The position numbers and the translations under genes are program-made. Source: an uncultured Desulfobulbaceae bacterium (GTDB lineage: Bacteria; Desulfobacterota; Desulfobulbia; Desulfobulbales; Desulfobulbaceae). From it: 64,000 bases of DNA. Shown one piece after another: positions 1 to 8,536 of this stretch. Every line of letters starts with the position of its first letter. Position 1 is the first letter of the stretch. The stretch lies in assembly GCA_947259225.1 (NCBI GenBank), contig CAMYLK010000003.1, positions 153,515 to 217,514 of the forward strand. The letters are read 5' to 3'. Under the pieces are notes generated by a model. That model did no database searches. It saw nothing but the letters and a program-made list of their open reading frames with translations, and had not been told where the DNA came from.

Positions 1-153
1 ATATTTTTTTAGCAACACCAACTTGCTCCCCCTCCATGCCTGCGACAATTTGCCACACAGACTTTATGCTATTCCTATGATATTTTAGAAACATTGTAAT
101 TTTTATCCATTGACTCTGTTCAGCGACAAATAAGAAATAAAGGAGAATAAACT

Positions 154-708
154 ATGTATTCACATCACCTCTCAAAAATTATCAAAATTTTCTCTATTGG
201 ATCGTTCCTGGTTGGTACAATGCTGATGTACCAGGCCGCTGTTGCTACCCAGGAAACACCTCAGATAATACCCGATGACCTCTCCTGCGGGAAATGCGGG
301 ATGTTCCCGGCCCGCTACCCCCAATGGCAGTCCCAGATAATATTTACTGACGGAACTATGAGCGCCTTTGACGGCTGCAAGTGCATGTTTGGTTTTATTT
401 ACAATATAAGCAAATTTGATGCGGCCCACAGTAAACATGATATTGCAAATATCTGGGTACGCGATTTCAACTCCGGTGAATGGCTTGACGCCACTTCTGC
501 CAGCTTTGTCATTGGAAGTGATGTGATGGGTCCAATGGGCAAGGAACTAATCCCCTTCCTGGAGCAGAATGCAGCAGAGACATTCCAGAAAGAACATGGA
601 GGTCACCTGGCAAAGTATGATGTAATTACCATGGAGACCCTGAAGCCGCTCATGGGTAAAATGCATATGAAGGGGGAAATGAAAATGGAAGGTCACATGA
701 TGAAATAA
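154..708 (+). CDS. NosL-like copper-binding periplasmic protein, Met-rich tail
   Basis: The protein resembles NosL, the Cu(I) chaperone of nitrous oxide reductase. After an N-terminal hydrophobic export segment (about residues 11-32) it has the NosL-type CxxCGM motif (C45, C48, M50), a second Cys/Met patch CKCM (residues 75-78), and a conserved VGSDVMGPMGKE segment. The C-terminal 17 residues are packed with Met and His, which suits soft-metal binding. No clear lipobox is seen, so it may be anchored by an uncleaved signal or be soluble. The start has a good AAAGGAG site 8 bases upstream. No nosZ is visible, so the client is inferred to be another metalloprotein, possibly the beta-propeller cytochrome at 8537-9706. 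Family fairly sure, client unknown. Confidence 0.85.
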   Translation: MYSHHLSKIIKIFSIGSFLVGTMLMYQAAVATQETPQIIPDDLSCGKCGMFPARYPQWQSQIIFTDGTMSAFDGCKCMFGFIYNISKFDAAHSKHDIANIWVRDFNSGEWLDATSASFVIGSDVMGPMGKELIPFLEQNAAETFQKEHGGHLAKYDVITMETLKPLMGKMHMKGEMKMEGHMMK

Positions 709-955
709 CTTATCGCGTGTAAATAACAAAACCCCTCATTATTTCTGACAGTTTCAATACTGCCCACTGCTATTACTCCCCGCCTCGTGCTCGACCGGGG
801 CGGGGTAATTCCAGGTGAACAGTCCAATCTGCCTATTTGCCCTCAAGTTGTTTTATATGGTTCTATAAGAAGAACGTAGTAATGGCCCGGCTCGTATGAT
901 AAATTTACACAATACCAGAAAGTAAAAAGCGTGTTTCTCTTAACAAAGGACGATT

Positions 956-2317
956 TTGCAGACCGGGAAAAAATTTAATATCCTGATCGAAAGTATCGGT
1001 AAAGATAAAGTTCAATCAAGCATTGCTTTCTCCCGGTTGCTACTTCTCAGATGGGGGGCCCTGGCATGCCAGTCTTTCATTGTACTGGCAGTTATATTCC
1101 TCACTGAAATAAAACCGCCCCTCTTAATCATTTTCGTTATCATTTTCTTTGGGGCAGGGAGTAATCTTTGCTTTCACCACATTTTTCTAAAGAAAAACAG
1201 AATTATACCCGGCTGGCTGTTTGCCCAGGTCATGTCCCTTGATATTCTGCTACTTACCGTCCTGCTCTATTATACAGGCGGGGCAATGAATCCCTTTACT
1301 TTTCTTTTCCTCATCCATGCGTGTCTGGGGGCCATCCTGATGCGTCCGTTCTGGGCATGGTCGCTGGCCTTTTATACTATAAGCTGTTACGGCATCCTTT
1401 TTTTCCTGCCGGAGCCAGCTATCACCTCCGAACTTGTCACACAGGAAGGCCCGAAAATTATCTGCCAGGTAAACCCCGATGATATGCACAGCCAAATGTC
1501 CCTCCACCTGCAGGGAATGTGGTTTGCTTTCGCCATCACTGTTTTTTTTGTCGTTTTCTTTGTTAACAAGATCCAGAAAGACCTGGAAGATCATCTGAAA
1601 ACCGTTTCAGCCCTTGAGATTGAAAAGACCAAAAGTGAAAAACTTGCCTCCCTTGCCACCCTTGCCGCCGGAGCGGCCCATGAGTTTTCAACACCGCTTG
1701 CTACAATCGCTATTGCGTCAGGCGAGATGCTTGACACAATGGAGGATGAGGAAACCAACCCCGAGCTCATTTCTGACACAAAACTCATCAGGACGCAGGT
1801 CGAAAGGTGCCGTGAAATTCTTTATCAGATGTCTGCTGATGCGGGAGAGCATCTGGCTGAAGCACTTAGAGATTTCACCATAGAAGAATTATTCAGTGAA
1901 GTTCTTGCATTATTTCCGGAAGATAAACTCCGGCAGATAAGGGTTGAATGTGAGCTGAAACAATTTTCCATTCGAATGCCGTTCCGTACCTTGAAACGTA
2001 TCATCAGGGGGCTCATAAAGAATGCTCTCGACGCTTCTGGTCCTGATCATCCGGTATTTGTATCATGCAAAAAAGACGAAGGGTTTCTCCAGATTAAAAT
2101 TCGTGATCTGGGAACGGGTATGGATAAAGAAACTCTTTCAAGAGCAATTGAACCTTTCTTTACAACCAAGGATATCGGAAAAGGACTGGGGCTCGGTCTT
2201 TTTCTTGCTGAATCGGCAGCCGAACGTTTTGGTGGAACGCTCAAACTGTCCTCCTCGCCGGGGAGTGGAACTACTGCTGTTATCAGTTTTTCCTTAAAAC
2301 AGATTAAGAGTATCTGA
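956..2317 (+). CDS. RegB/PrrB-type redox-sensing histidine kinase
   Basis: This is a membrane sensor kinase of the RegB/PrrB/ActS group. The N-terminal half carries about six hydrophobic segments. It includes GGAMNPF (residues 108-114), matching the quinone-sensing GGxxNPF motif known in RegB. The H-box AAHEFSTPLATI places the phospho-His at about residue 242. ERCRE at about 283-287 keeps the Cys that is the redox switch in Rhodobacter RegB. N, G1 and G2 boxes of the ATPase domain follow (GLGLGLF near the end). The start is TTG with AAAGGA just upstream. The cognate regulator follows at 2366. It probably reports quinone redox state and controls nearby respiratory or metal genes, though the targets are inferred. 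Confidence 0.9.
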   Translation: MQTGKKFNILIESIGKDKVQSSIAFSRLLLLRWGALACQSFIVLAVIFLTEIKPPLLIIFVIIFFGAGSNLCFHHIFLKKNRIIPGWLFAQVMSLDILLLTVLLYYTGGAMNPFTFLFLIHACLGAILMRPFWAWSLAFYTISCYGILFFLPEPAITSELVTQEGPKIICQVNPDDMHSQMSLHLQGMWFAFAITVFFVVFFVNKIQKDLEDHLKTVSALEIEKTKSEKLASLATLAAGAAHEFSTPLATIAIASGEMLDTMEDEETNPELISDTKLIRTQVERCREILYQMSADAGEHLAEALRDFTIEELFSEVLALFPEDKLRQIRVECELKQFSIRMPFRTLKRIIRGLIKNALDASGPDHPVFVSCKKDEGFLQIKIRDLGTGMDKETLSRAIEPFFTTKDIGKGLGLGLFLAESAAERFGGTLKLSSSPGSGTTAVISFSLKQIKSI

Positions 2318-2365
2318 TCTTTATGGTACAATAATTCAAATTATTCATTGAATAAAAAAATACCT

Positions 2366-2902
2366 ATGACGACGACAATCCTCATTGTTGATGATGAAAA
2401 TTTTTTCCGCGAACGGCTGGGACGAGCCTTCGATAAAAGAAATTACAAGGTATACCTTGCGGCCGACTATAACGAAGCCATGCAAATCGTTGAAAAAGAC
2501 AGGCCGGACTTGGGGGTAGTCGACCTTCGCATGCCCGGCAAGTCGGGACTGGAATTAATAAAGGACGCTCTTGCCATCCATCCCGACATGCGGATTGTCG
2601 TTTTAACCGGGTACGGAAGCATAGCAACTGCAACTGATGCGGTAAAACTTGGTGCCGTTTCATTCCTGCCCAAGCCTGCAGATGTTGATGATATCATTAC
2701 TGCGTTTACCATGACAACCGACCTGGAAATTCCTGAACCGGAAAAAGACTTTCAAGCTCCATCGCTTGCAAGAATGGAGTGGGAACATATCAACAGGGTC
2801 CTGCATGACTGTAAAGGGAACATTTCAGCTGCTGCAAAAAAACTCGGCCTGCACCGCAGAACTCTGCAGCGCAAATTGAACAAATATCCTCCGGACAATT
2901 AA
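2366..2902 (+). CDS. RegA/PrrA-type response regulator
   Basis: A two-domain response regulator of the RegA/PrrA/ActR type. The receiver domain occupies about the first 120 residues, with an acidic pocket (VDDE), the phosphoacceptor Asp in VVDLRMPGKSG and a conserved Lys in LPKPAD. A short linker leads to a Fis-type helix-turn-helix (GNISAAAKKLGLHRRTLQRKL), characteristic of RegA. It lies 48 bases after the RegB-like kinase, so the two form a pair. I chose the ATG at 2366 because the receiver fold starts directly after it. An upstream in-frame TTG at 2348 would add six residues. Neither start has a clear ribosome site. Its DNA targets are not identified. Confidence 0.9.
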   Translation: MTTTILIVDDENFFRERLGRAFDKRNYKVYLAADYNEAMQIVEKDRPDLGVVDLRMPGKSGLELIKDALAIHPDMRIVVLTGYGSIATATDAVKLGAVSFLPKPADVDDIITAFTMTTDLEIPEPEKDFQAPSLARMEWEHINRVLHDCKGNISAAAKKLGLHRRTLQRKLNKYPPDN

Positions 2903-3910
2903 TCATCCCTCACCGCCAATGGCCATGTACCTGAAAAAATGATAGGACGACAGGACTGTAAAAACGGTCAGTGTTACCAGGGCCACCTTCACAGCAGTTA
3001 ACTGGAAACGAGATACCACTCCCCTCAACCCCTCTATTTTTTTCAGGGGTTCGACAATCACTGTACTCATACCGAAAAAAGCGCCTATAAGCAGTGCAGC
3101 GTAAACCATAAAACCGATATAATGGTATTCCGGCTTCAGGATGCAAAAAGGACACTTGTGAAAAGGCATGGCGTAGATATATGGCGAAAAAACCGTCGTT
3201 GTCACCATCAGGGCAAGCAGAAAATACCAGAGCCAGAAGCTGCTGAACACAAGCCCGACCCATGGGCGCCATTTCATAATCAGGAATACACCTGCAAGTA
3301 TTATTGCCAGTGTTGTTGCGTAAAACAGGCTGATACTCATCTCATGGGTAAACCCTGACAGCAGGTTGGTCCCCTTCCCGGTTGAATCGCCAAAGACAAC
3401 CGCACAGCAGGATGTAATAATATCCGGTTTCAAACCCCCGATATATATCATAACCAGAGAGATATCCAGTATGAGAAGAGGAAGGAGAAGAAGCAGGTAG
3501 AGGTACTTCATCCGCACCAGGGGATAACTCTCAGAACGAATGTCAATCTGGTGCAGGACTATCCAGAAACCGTAAAAAAATACAGCGCCAATCTTGACGA
3601 GCAGTGCCGGCACTCCGAAATCATTTGCCAGCAGGCTGCCGGTGGCACACATGGCCCCTGCTATGGAATTACTGAAATAGTCTGCTGCAAGGACAAAAAC
3701 CATCAAAGAAATAATCTGGACTGCCAGGGCGTATTCAACCAGGGTGGATGTCAGCCAGATTTCGTTTTCCAACTGAATCTGGCGGTTTGCATCACTTTCA
3801 GGGTCCCAGAAGAGTAAAACCCGGACACCACTCCGTGATGCAAGTACCATGAGAAAAAGGACGACCAGATTGCAAATGACAAGTGCAATACTCCAGGAGT
3901 TAAGAAACAT
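2903..3910 (-). CDS. Polytopic membrane protein with CPFC motif, unknown function
   Basis: I do not recognise the family. The 335-residue protein has about eight hydrophobic segments. It carries notable cysteines: C88 in MCATG, the pair C168-C169, and a HKCPFC motif (C253, C256) at the end of a membrane segment, followed by YHY. A CxxC pair at a membrane face suggests thiol-disulfide exchange or metal binding. The gene overlaps the end of the ABC ATPase gene by 11 bases and is the last gene of a leftward cluster with NosL, TlpA-like and ABC components. A role in metal or thiol delivery across the membrane is inference from context. It converges with the RegA-like gene, with adjacent stops. 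Confidence 0.75.
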   Translation of the reverse strand: MFLNSWSIALVICNLVVLFLMVLASRSGVRVLLFWDPESDANRQIQLENEIWLTSTLVEYALAVQIISLMVFVLAADYFSNSIAGAMCATGSLLANDFGVPALLVKIGAVFFYGFWIVLHQIDIRSESYPLVRMKYLYLLLLLPLLILDISLVMIYIGGLKPDIITSCCAVVFGDSTGKGTNLLSGFTHEMSISLFYATTLAIILAGVFLIMKWRPWVGLVFSSFWLWYFLLALMVTTTVFSPYIYAMPFHKCPFCILKPEYHYIGFMVYAALLIGAFFGMSTVIVEPLKKIEGLRGVVSRFQLTAVKVALVTLTVFTVLSSYHFFRYMAIGGEG

Positions 3911-4577
3911 GGATGCGCCCGTCTTTTATATCAATAATCCTGCCGATTGAGGAATGTTTAGTGACCAAGGGATCATGTGAAGTGATAATGATGGTTTTGC
4001 CGGCTGATTTCAAAGCCGCCATCATGGACATGAATTCTTCACTTAACCGGCTGTCAAGATGGGCTGTTGGTTCGTCTGCGAGGATAAGAGGAGGATCATT
4101 TATAAGTGCCCTTGCTATGGCGACCCTCTGCAGCTCTCCTCCTGATATCTGTCCGGCAGGAAAATTCTGGCGGTGAGTGATGGAAAAACGTTCCATCAGC
4201 TTCTCGGCCTTTTCCCTCATCTGAGCTGGAGGAATACCAAGCGGTATAAGAGGCAGGGTTATATTATCCCGGACGTTCAGCGCGGGAAGTATGTTAAATT
4301 TCTGAAAAATGAAACCGATATTGCGTCTTCTGTGCAGGGTCATGAATCTGTCCGGCAAGCGCGACAACTGTTTGCCAGCTATTGCCACTCGTCCACTGGT
4401 GGGCTGAAAAACACAACCGATGATCGACAACAGGGTACTCTTACCGGAACCGCTTGCCCCGCGCAGGCAGACCATGCTGTTACTCTCCACCTGCAGGTTG
4501 ACAGAATCCAGGGCAACTACCTCGTTGACCTGGTCCTGGTTATAAATTTTTGTTACTTCGTCAAGTTCGATCAACAT
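3900..4577 (-). CDS. ABC transporter ATPase, LolD/MacB type
   Basis: An ATP-binding subunit of the LolD/MacB/FtsE group, about 225 residues. It has Walker A GASGSGKST, the Q-loop FIFQKFNILP, the signature ISGGELQRVAIARAL, Walker B LILADEPT with D-loop HLD, and a switch His in ITSHD. It sits directly after an FtsX-type permease (4597-5793), its likely partner. In this group, ATP use in the cytoplasm drives periplasmic events, such as lipoprotein release, rather than classic transport. I chose ATG 4577, preceded by AGGGTG. A GTG at 4586 is an upstream alternative. Substrate unknown; the NosL context suggests a role in assembling a periplasmic metalloprotein. Confidence 0.88.
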   Translation of the reverse strand: MLIELDEVTKIYNQDQVNEVVALDSVNLQVESNSMVCLRGASGSGKSTLLSIIGCVFQPTSGRVAIAGKQLSRLPDRFMTLHRRRNIGFIFQKFNILPALNVRDNITLPLIPLGIPPAQMREKAEKLMERFSITHRQNFPAGQISGGELQRVAIARALINDPPLILADEPTAHLDSRLSEEFMSMMAALKSAGKTIIITSHDPLVTKHSSIGRIIDIKDGRIHVS

Positions 4578-4596
4578 GCAGAACACCCTGAAAACA

Positions 4597-5793
4597 CTAC
4601 ATACCGCTTAATGCTGAATCAGCCGGCACACTGGCACTTCGCCAAGCGGGAATAACTGTTGCAGCAAGGTAAGGTAGCACTGAAAAGCAAAAAATCAGCA
4701 GAAAATTAGTAACCATCAGTGACGGTATCAGGCTGAAAGAAGGATAAATAACAGACCAGCCGACCAGAACCGGCCTGAAAAGGGATGCCTCGAAAAAGGC
4801 GACGTGAATATAAGCCAGTGTACAGCCTACGACAAATGCAAAACCGGATACAAGGAATCCCTCCCAGAACCGAATAGCGATAATATCCGTTGTTTCCCAC
4901 CCGAGTATTTTTAATACGCTGATTTCACGTTTTTCCTCCGGTGAAAGGCCGGATGCTTTGTCCCAGGCCAAAATGACAAAGGAAGTTAAGGCGGCAAGCA
5001 GGCATACCGATGCAAATCCGCTGCGCCAACCGAAAACCACCTGATACGTCTTGCTTATCTGTGACCTTGTCAGCACGCGTGTATCGGGCAGGACTGTTGC
5101 AATCTTCTTTGCGATAGTGGAAACCTCGGACAGGTTTGCCACGTAAACACAAAGATCGGTCGCCATACTTGCAGAAATATTGAACAGGTTCCTTGCATCG
5201 TTAATATTCAATACGACAAGGTCGTTTGTCAGGATATCAGTGTCCGGTTTAAATACCCCTGTTATTTCAAAGGACACCTGTGAAAGATCAGGACGGAACA
5301 GGGATAGCAACCTGCCCCCTTTTTCCTCCACAATCTTTTTTACCGACCTCCCAACCACTGCGCCTCCGCCCGTATCCGGACTTGGCATACTTCCCTCTGC
5401 AAGGGTAAGTTTGAGCTTGTCTCCCAGGGGCATTCGGCGAGAATCAATGCCCATGACGGTATAATTTGCACCTTGAACCTCATCAAAATAATATCCCCAT
5501 ACCCTGGGTACGATTTCCCTTATGCCAAAGATACCTGAAAGCTTCTCGGCATAGTTGACCGGCACTCCAACCTGCCTTCCGGCAGACATTTTTTGTACGG
5601 TAATTTCCGGTGCACTTCTGAGAGCAAGAGCTGCTGTTTCAGTCAAGGCCTGTGTAACCATCTGAAAAGAGGCGATAAGAAAAATTACCCCGGTGAAGAC
5701 AACCAGCACACTTATATTCTTCATTTTCCTGCGCCAGAGTGACGATAGAGAATAGTCTAGGATATTGAGGTGTTTGGTAAGTCCTCCTGTCAT
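4597..5793 (-). CDS. FtsX/MacB-type ABC transporter permease
   Basis: A permease of the MacB/LolC/FtsX type, 398 residues. One TM helix near residues 28-48 is followed by a large periplasmic domain (about 50-255), then three C-terminal TM helices around 265-290, 310-335 and 355-385. The cytoplasmic loop contains EKREISVLKILGW, the conserved coupling segment of this family. It is followed closely by its ATPase and overlaps the upstream small gene by four bases, so all appear co-translated. The substrate is not evident. The distinct periplasmic domain and NosL neighbours suggest work on an exported metalloprotein or its cofactor. Confidence 0.85.
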   Translation of the reverse strand: MTGGLTKHLNILDYSLSSLWRRKMKNISVLVVFTGVIFLIASFQMVTQALTETAALALRSAPEITVQKMSAGRQVGVPVNYAEKLSGIFGIREIVPRVWGYYFDEVQGANYTVMGIDSRRMPLGDKLKLTLAEGSMPSPDTGGGAVVGRSVKKIVEEKGGRLLSLFRPDLSQVSFEITGVFKPDTDILTNDLVVLNINDARNLFNISASMATDLCVYVANLSEVSTIAKKIATVLPDTRVLTRSQISKTYQVVFGWRSGFASVCLLAALTSFVILAWDKASGLSPEEKREISVLKILGWETTDIIAIRFWEGFLVSGFAFVVGCTLAYIHVAFFEASLFRPVLVGWSVIYPSFSLIPSLMVTNFLLIFCFSVLPYLAATVIPAWRSASVPADSALSGM

Positions 5794-6122
5794 TTTTTCT
5801 CCTTCGGGCTAATGTCAAGGAATGGGGGGGCCCAGAACGATCCGGTTGGGAAGTGTTCAATAGCACCGGGGTGGTCCATAAAGGGAACGATCCAGTCGGA
5901 AACGGCCGGATGGCGGGTATACCTGGCCTCTGTTGCTACGCACAAATCAGTCAGGCCGAGCCCGGCAGTGGCAATATCATAGAGAAGCTGATTCTCTTTT
6001 TGCTGCACCTTCCTGTGCAGAGAGAATATCAGCAGACCTCCATCCAACACAAGCATGGAAATAATCAGAATGACAAGGAAACAAGCAGGTCTACGTGTTG
6101 CTGTGCCGGACTGAACGTTCAC
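5790..6122 (-). CDS. Small single-TM anchored protein, unknown function
   Basis: No family recognised. The 110-residue product has one hydrophobic segment near residues 13-35, then about 75 residues likely facing the periplasm. Its start overlaps the end of the nosL-like gene and its stop overlaps the start of the permease gene, four bases each. Such coupling is good evidence that it is expressed and works with them. The periplasmic part includes CVATEARYTRHPAVSDW and a Pro-rich tail ending in a Lys-rich segment. It could be a small accessory subunit of the ABC complex, which is inference from context only. Confidence 0.65.
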   Translation of the reverse strand: MNVQSGTATRRPACFLVILIISMLVLDGGLLIFSLHRKVQQKENQLLYDIATAGLGLTDLCVATEARYTRHPAVSDWIVPFMDHPGAIEHFPTGSFWAPPFLDISPKEKK

Positions 6123-6631
6123 TGGCTTCCATGACGCATTTTGGATTTTGTCCGCATGGACTGTACCAACTCATCAGTTATCTCAACGAAATTGAGAACT
6201 TGTGTCCCTTTATGATCTTTCAGAAAATTTTCAGCGGCAGCTTTTGTCGAAAATGGAATAAATTCTTTTCCCATGGGACCATAAACATCGCTGCCGACAA
6301 CATAATGTGCTGTCAAACCGTCCAGCCATTTCAGGCTGTAATAATCCTTAACCCATACTTCTCTGACATCTTTTTGGGTAACCGAACTGTACTTCTCTGG
6401 ACTGAAATAAAAAACCAGCATGTCTTTCACCCCGTCAAAGAACATCACTGACTCGTCTGCCAGCCGGACCTGAACAATCCACTCATCATATTTGGCAACA
6501 AACATACCACAGACAGAACAGCGTTCTTTGGAACCCACCTTTTCCTCAGGCGCCCCGTATGTCACTCCTGTAAAAACGATGAACAAACTGAGCAGAAAAC
6601 AACACACCCTAGATCCTGATTTCAGACTCAT
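6119..6631 (-). CDS. NosL-like copper-binding periplasmic protein (second copy)
   Basis: A second NosL-like protein, 170 residues, with a signal sequence (residues 8-27) and the motif CSVCGMF (C38, C41, M43). In NosL the Cys and Met of this motif bind Cu(I). It shares VGSDVYGPMGKEFIPF with the NosL at 154-708 but lacks the CKCM patch and the Met-rich tail, so the two are diverged paralogues rather than a fresh duplication. It sits inside the leftward cluster, after a TlpA-like gene and before the small anchored protein. It probably receives or passes on a metal in the periplasm. The metal and client are inferred. Confidence 0.85.
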   Translation of the reverse strand: MSLKSGSRVCCFLLSLFIVFTGVTYGAPEEKVGSKERCSVCGMFVAKYDEWIVQVRLADESVMFFDGVKDMLVFYFSPEKYSSVTQKDVREVWVKDYYSLKWLDGLTAHYVVGSDVYGPMGKEFIPFSTKAAAENFLKDHKGTQVLNFVEITDELVQSMRTKSKMRHGSQ

Positions 6632-6689
6632 CTCAAGCTCCTTGATCCTGATTGAGATCCAGTGAGGTACAAAAACCTCTTCTTTTGAT

Positions 6690-6708
6690 ACTCAAACCTG
6701 ATTTGAGT
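6690..6708. promoter_or_regulatory. Perfect 7-bp inverted repeat between tlpA-like and nosL-like genes
   Basis: ACTCAAA, five bases, TTTGAGT lies in the 82-base gap upstream of the nosL-like gene at 6631, just after the stop-side of the TlpA-like gene. No U-tract follows on the minus strand, so it looks more like an operator or mRNA processing hairpin than a terminator. The gap may hold an internal promoter for nosL and the downstream genes. Confidence 0.3.
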
Positions 6709-6713
6709 GACTT

Positions 6714-7289
6714 TCATTTAGGGCTTAAAAAAGGAGACAACAGCCCGTTGAGTTCCGGTTCGCTCACCCCGCCTAGTATAGCCGCTATTATTTTGTGCTG
6801 AGGATCCAGAACAATGGTTTGAGGAAGTGCTTTCACCTTGTAACTCATGCTAGTGGTACCGCCCGTATCACGCGCAACCGGAAAGGTAATATCAAGTTCT
6901 TTCTTAAAAGCAGACAGAACATTGACGTCAATTCCAAGAGTATCAATATAAATTATTTTCAAACCTTTGTTCCCATACCTGGCATAATAATCATTAAATA
7001 CCGGAGTATCGGCACGACAGAACTTACAGTCTGTCAGAAAAAAACGCAGGATTACAGGATATCCTTTGTAATCTGTCAGAGAAATCTCGTTGCCTTCGAG
7101 ATCAGACACTGTAAAACCCGGAGCGGAGTCGCCGATCTTCAGGGATTCCTTTTTATCCTGGCTGCATGACGGCAAAGAATTGACAAGTAAAACAAACAGA
7201 ACCAAACGCGCAATATTACCTGAAAGTGTTGTTCTGTCTCTTTTCATCAGAGGGGTATTTTCATTTCCCATAATCTGCAACCTGATCAC
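6714..7289 (-). CDS. TlpA/ResA-like thiol-disulfide oxidoreductase, probable lipoprotein
   Basis: A thioredoxin-fold protein of the redoxin/TlpA family. The active-site motif is CKFC within FFLTDCKFCRADTPVF, and a cis-Pro segment ALPQTIVLDP is present. The N-terminus has a hydrophobic stretch ending LPSCSQ, a plausible lipobox, so it is likely anchored facing the periplasm. Such proteins reduce cysteines of apo-cytochromes or copper sites before metal or haem insertion. That fits its place between an ABC ATPase and NosL. The start is GTG, overlapping the upstream stop by four bases (GTGA). An internal ATG at residue 15 is another possible start. Function in metal-site reduction is inferred. 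Confidence 0.85.
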   Translation of the reverse strand: MIRLQIMGNENTPLMKRDRTTLSGNIARLVLFVLLVNSLPSCSQDKKESLKIGDSAPGFTVSDLEGNEISLTDYKGYPVILRFFLTDCKFCRADTPVFNDYYARYGNKGLKIIYIDTLGIDVNVLSAFKKELDITFPVARDTGGTTSMSYKVKALPQTIVLDPQHKIIAAILGGVSEPELNGLLSPFLSPK

Positions 7290-7966
7290 ACGGCAGTGCC
7301 TTCACTCAACACGCCCTGGCGCATGTGAAGGACCCGGGCATTATTCTGGGTTTCGGCAAGACGAACATTATGGGTAACCACAACAAAGGTTGTTCCGCCC
7401 GTATTATAATCATTAAATATCTGAAGAATCTCCCTCTCCGTATCTTCGTCAAGATCTCCTGTGGGCTCGTCCGCCAGGATGATATCAGGCTCGTTGACAA
7501 ATGCCCTGGCTATGGCAATTCGTCTCTGCTGGCCACCCGATAACTGGGAGGGGAAAGAATTAATTTTATCCTGCAGCCCCACATGGTCCAGAATGTCCAT
7601 GGCATTCTGGTAACTTCCCTTCGGCTGCTTCCCGAAACTGAGTGGAAGCAGAACATTCTCCAGTGCGGTTAGCGTGGGTATGAGACTGGCAAATTGAAAA
7701 ATGAAACCAATGGTGCTGTTACGCATATCAGAAAGCGCATCATCACTTTGTCCCCAGTTTTCCACACCGTTAACAACAACTTCTCCACTGTCAGGAACAG
7801 TCAGGCCACCTATGAGACTTAACAGGGTTGTTTTTCCAGACCCTGAGTGGCCAAGGATTACAGCAAACTCTCCCCGATCAATTTTTAACGAAACGTTGTC
7901 AACTGCAGTTACCATTGTGCTGTCGGAGAGATATTCTTTTTTCAGGTTGCGGCATTCAATAAGCAC
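7286..7966 (-). CDS. ABC transporter ATPase, LolD/MacB type
   Basis: First gene of the leftward cluster. The 226-residue ATPase has Walker A GHSGSGKTT, Q-loop FIFQFASLIP, signature LSGGQQRRIAIARAF and Walker B IILADEPTGDLD. It belongs to the LolD/MacB/FtsE class. No permease is adjacent on this strand. Its natural partner may be the FtsX-type permease at 9874-11067 on the other side of the cytochrome gene, since the other permease already has an ATPase. The upstream 570 bases carry the divergent control region. Substrate unknown. Confidence 0.88.
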   Translation of the reverse strand: MLIECRNLKKEYLSDSTMVTAVDNVSLKIDRGEFAVILGHSGSGKTTLLSLIGGLTVPDSGEVVVNGVENWGQSDDALSDMRNSTIGFIFQFASLIPTLTALENVLLPLSFGKQPKGSYQNAMDILDHVGLQDKINSFPSQLSGGQQRRIAIARAFVNEPDIILADEPTGDLDEDTEREILQIFNDYNTGGTTFVVVTHNVRLAETQNNARVLHMRQGVLSEGTAV

Positions 7967-8536
7967 TTTTTATTCCCTCGTTAATAATGTTGAATAGTGA
8001 AAAGTGGTAAAATGATATCCGATGCATAACAGTTATGCAAGAATGCTTATTAATTGTTAAGCGGCTCATGAAAGTTTATATCAGCAGGCGGGTAATGAAT
8101 AAACAGGATGAATTCGACTCTGGAACGACCCGTTATATTATCTTATGATCACTAAATATGGAGCAAGAAAAAAAACTGGGATTTTCCTAGTTTATATTGT
8201 AGCTTAACAAACAGTTTTAATGATGAGCAATTATAATTATTGATCATACATGAAACGAATTGGCAAAATGCTGCTGATTATCCAGCTTTTTTTTCATCTT
8301 GTATCACAAAGTAACCATTAAACCATTCCACCTGTTTTTTTTGGGATAAATAAAAAAACATTTTTTGTTTGCTTTTGTACCACACACCGTGGTACATGTA
8401 CCACACGAAGGAAATTATTCCACATGACAACAGTAAGCCGACTGACGTTTTGTGGACGGCCCTGAACCCGGTTCAAGTCCTTTGCACTGGGGATCCAGGC
8501 GCCAATTCAACAACATTGTGACGGAGGAAGGAGTAT
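7967..8536. promoter_or_regulatory. Long divergent intergenic region
   Basis: 570 bases separate the leftward ABC/NosL cluster from the rightward beta-propeller cytochrome gene. The region is AT-rich with runs of T and A. It contains the GTACCAC repeat cluster at 8377-8404. The last 130 bases are richer in GC and form a long leader for the cytochrome gene, including a possible 13-codon reading frame from ATG 8424 to TGA 8465. No RNA family is recognised. It probably holds divergent promoters, but I could not assign convincing -35/-10 pairs. Confidence 0.45.
8377..8404. promoter_or_regulatory. Candidate operator: three GTACCAC half-sites
   Basis: GTACCAC (8377-8383), five bases, GTGGTAC (8389-8395) form a perfect inverted repeat. 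Two bases later a third GTACCAC follows (8398-8404). Such dense, exact half-sites are typical of a dimeric regulator site. It lies about 130 bases upstream of the cytochrome start, in the divergent control region. The regulator is not known; RegA-like control is possible but the motif does not resemble the published RegA box. Confidence 0.5.

Noticed and set aside
778..805. CCCCGCC/GGCGGGG hairpin after the first nosL-like gene
   Set aside because: No U-run follows, so a terminator call is not supported; it might be a processing site only.
8465..8500. A tRNA-like GGTTCAAGTCC stretch upstream of the propeller cytochrome
   Set aside because: No pairing T-stem, anticodon arm or acceptor stem could be formed around it.
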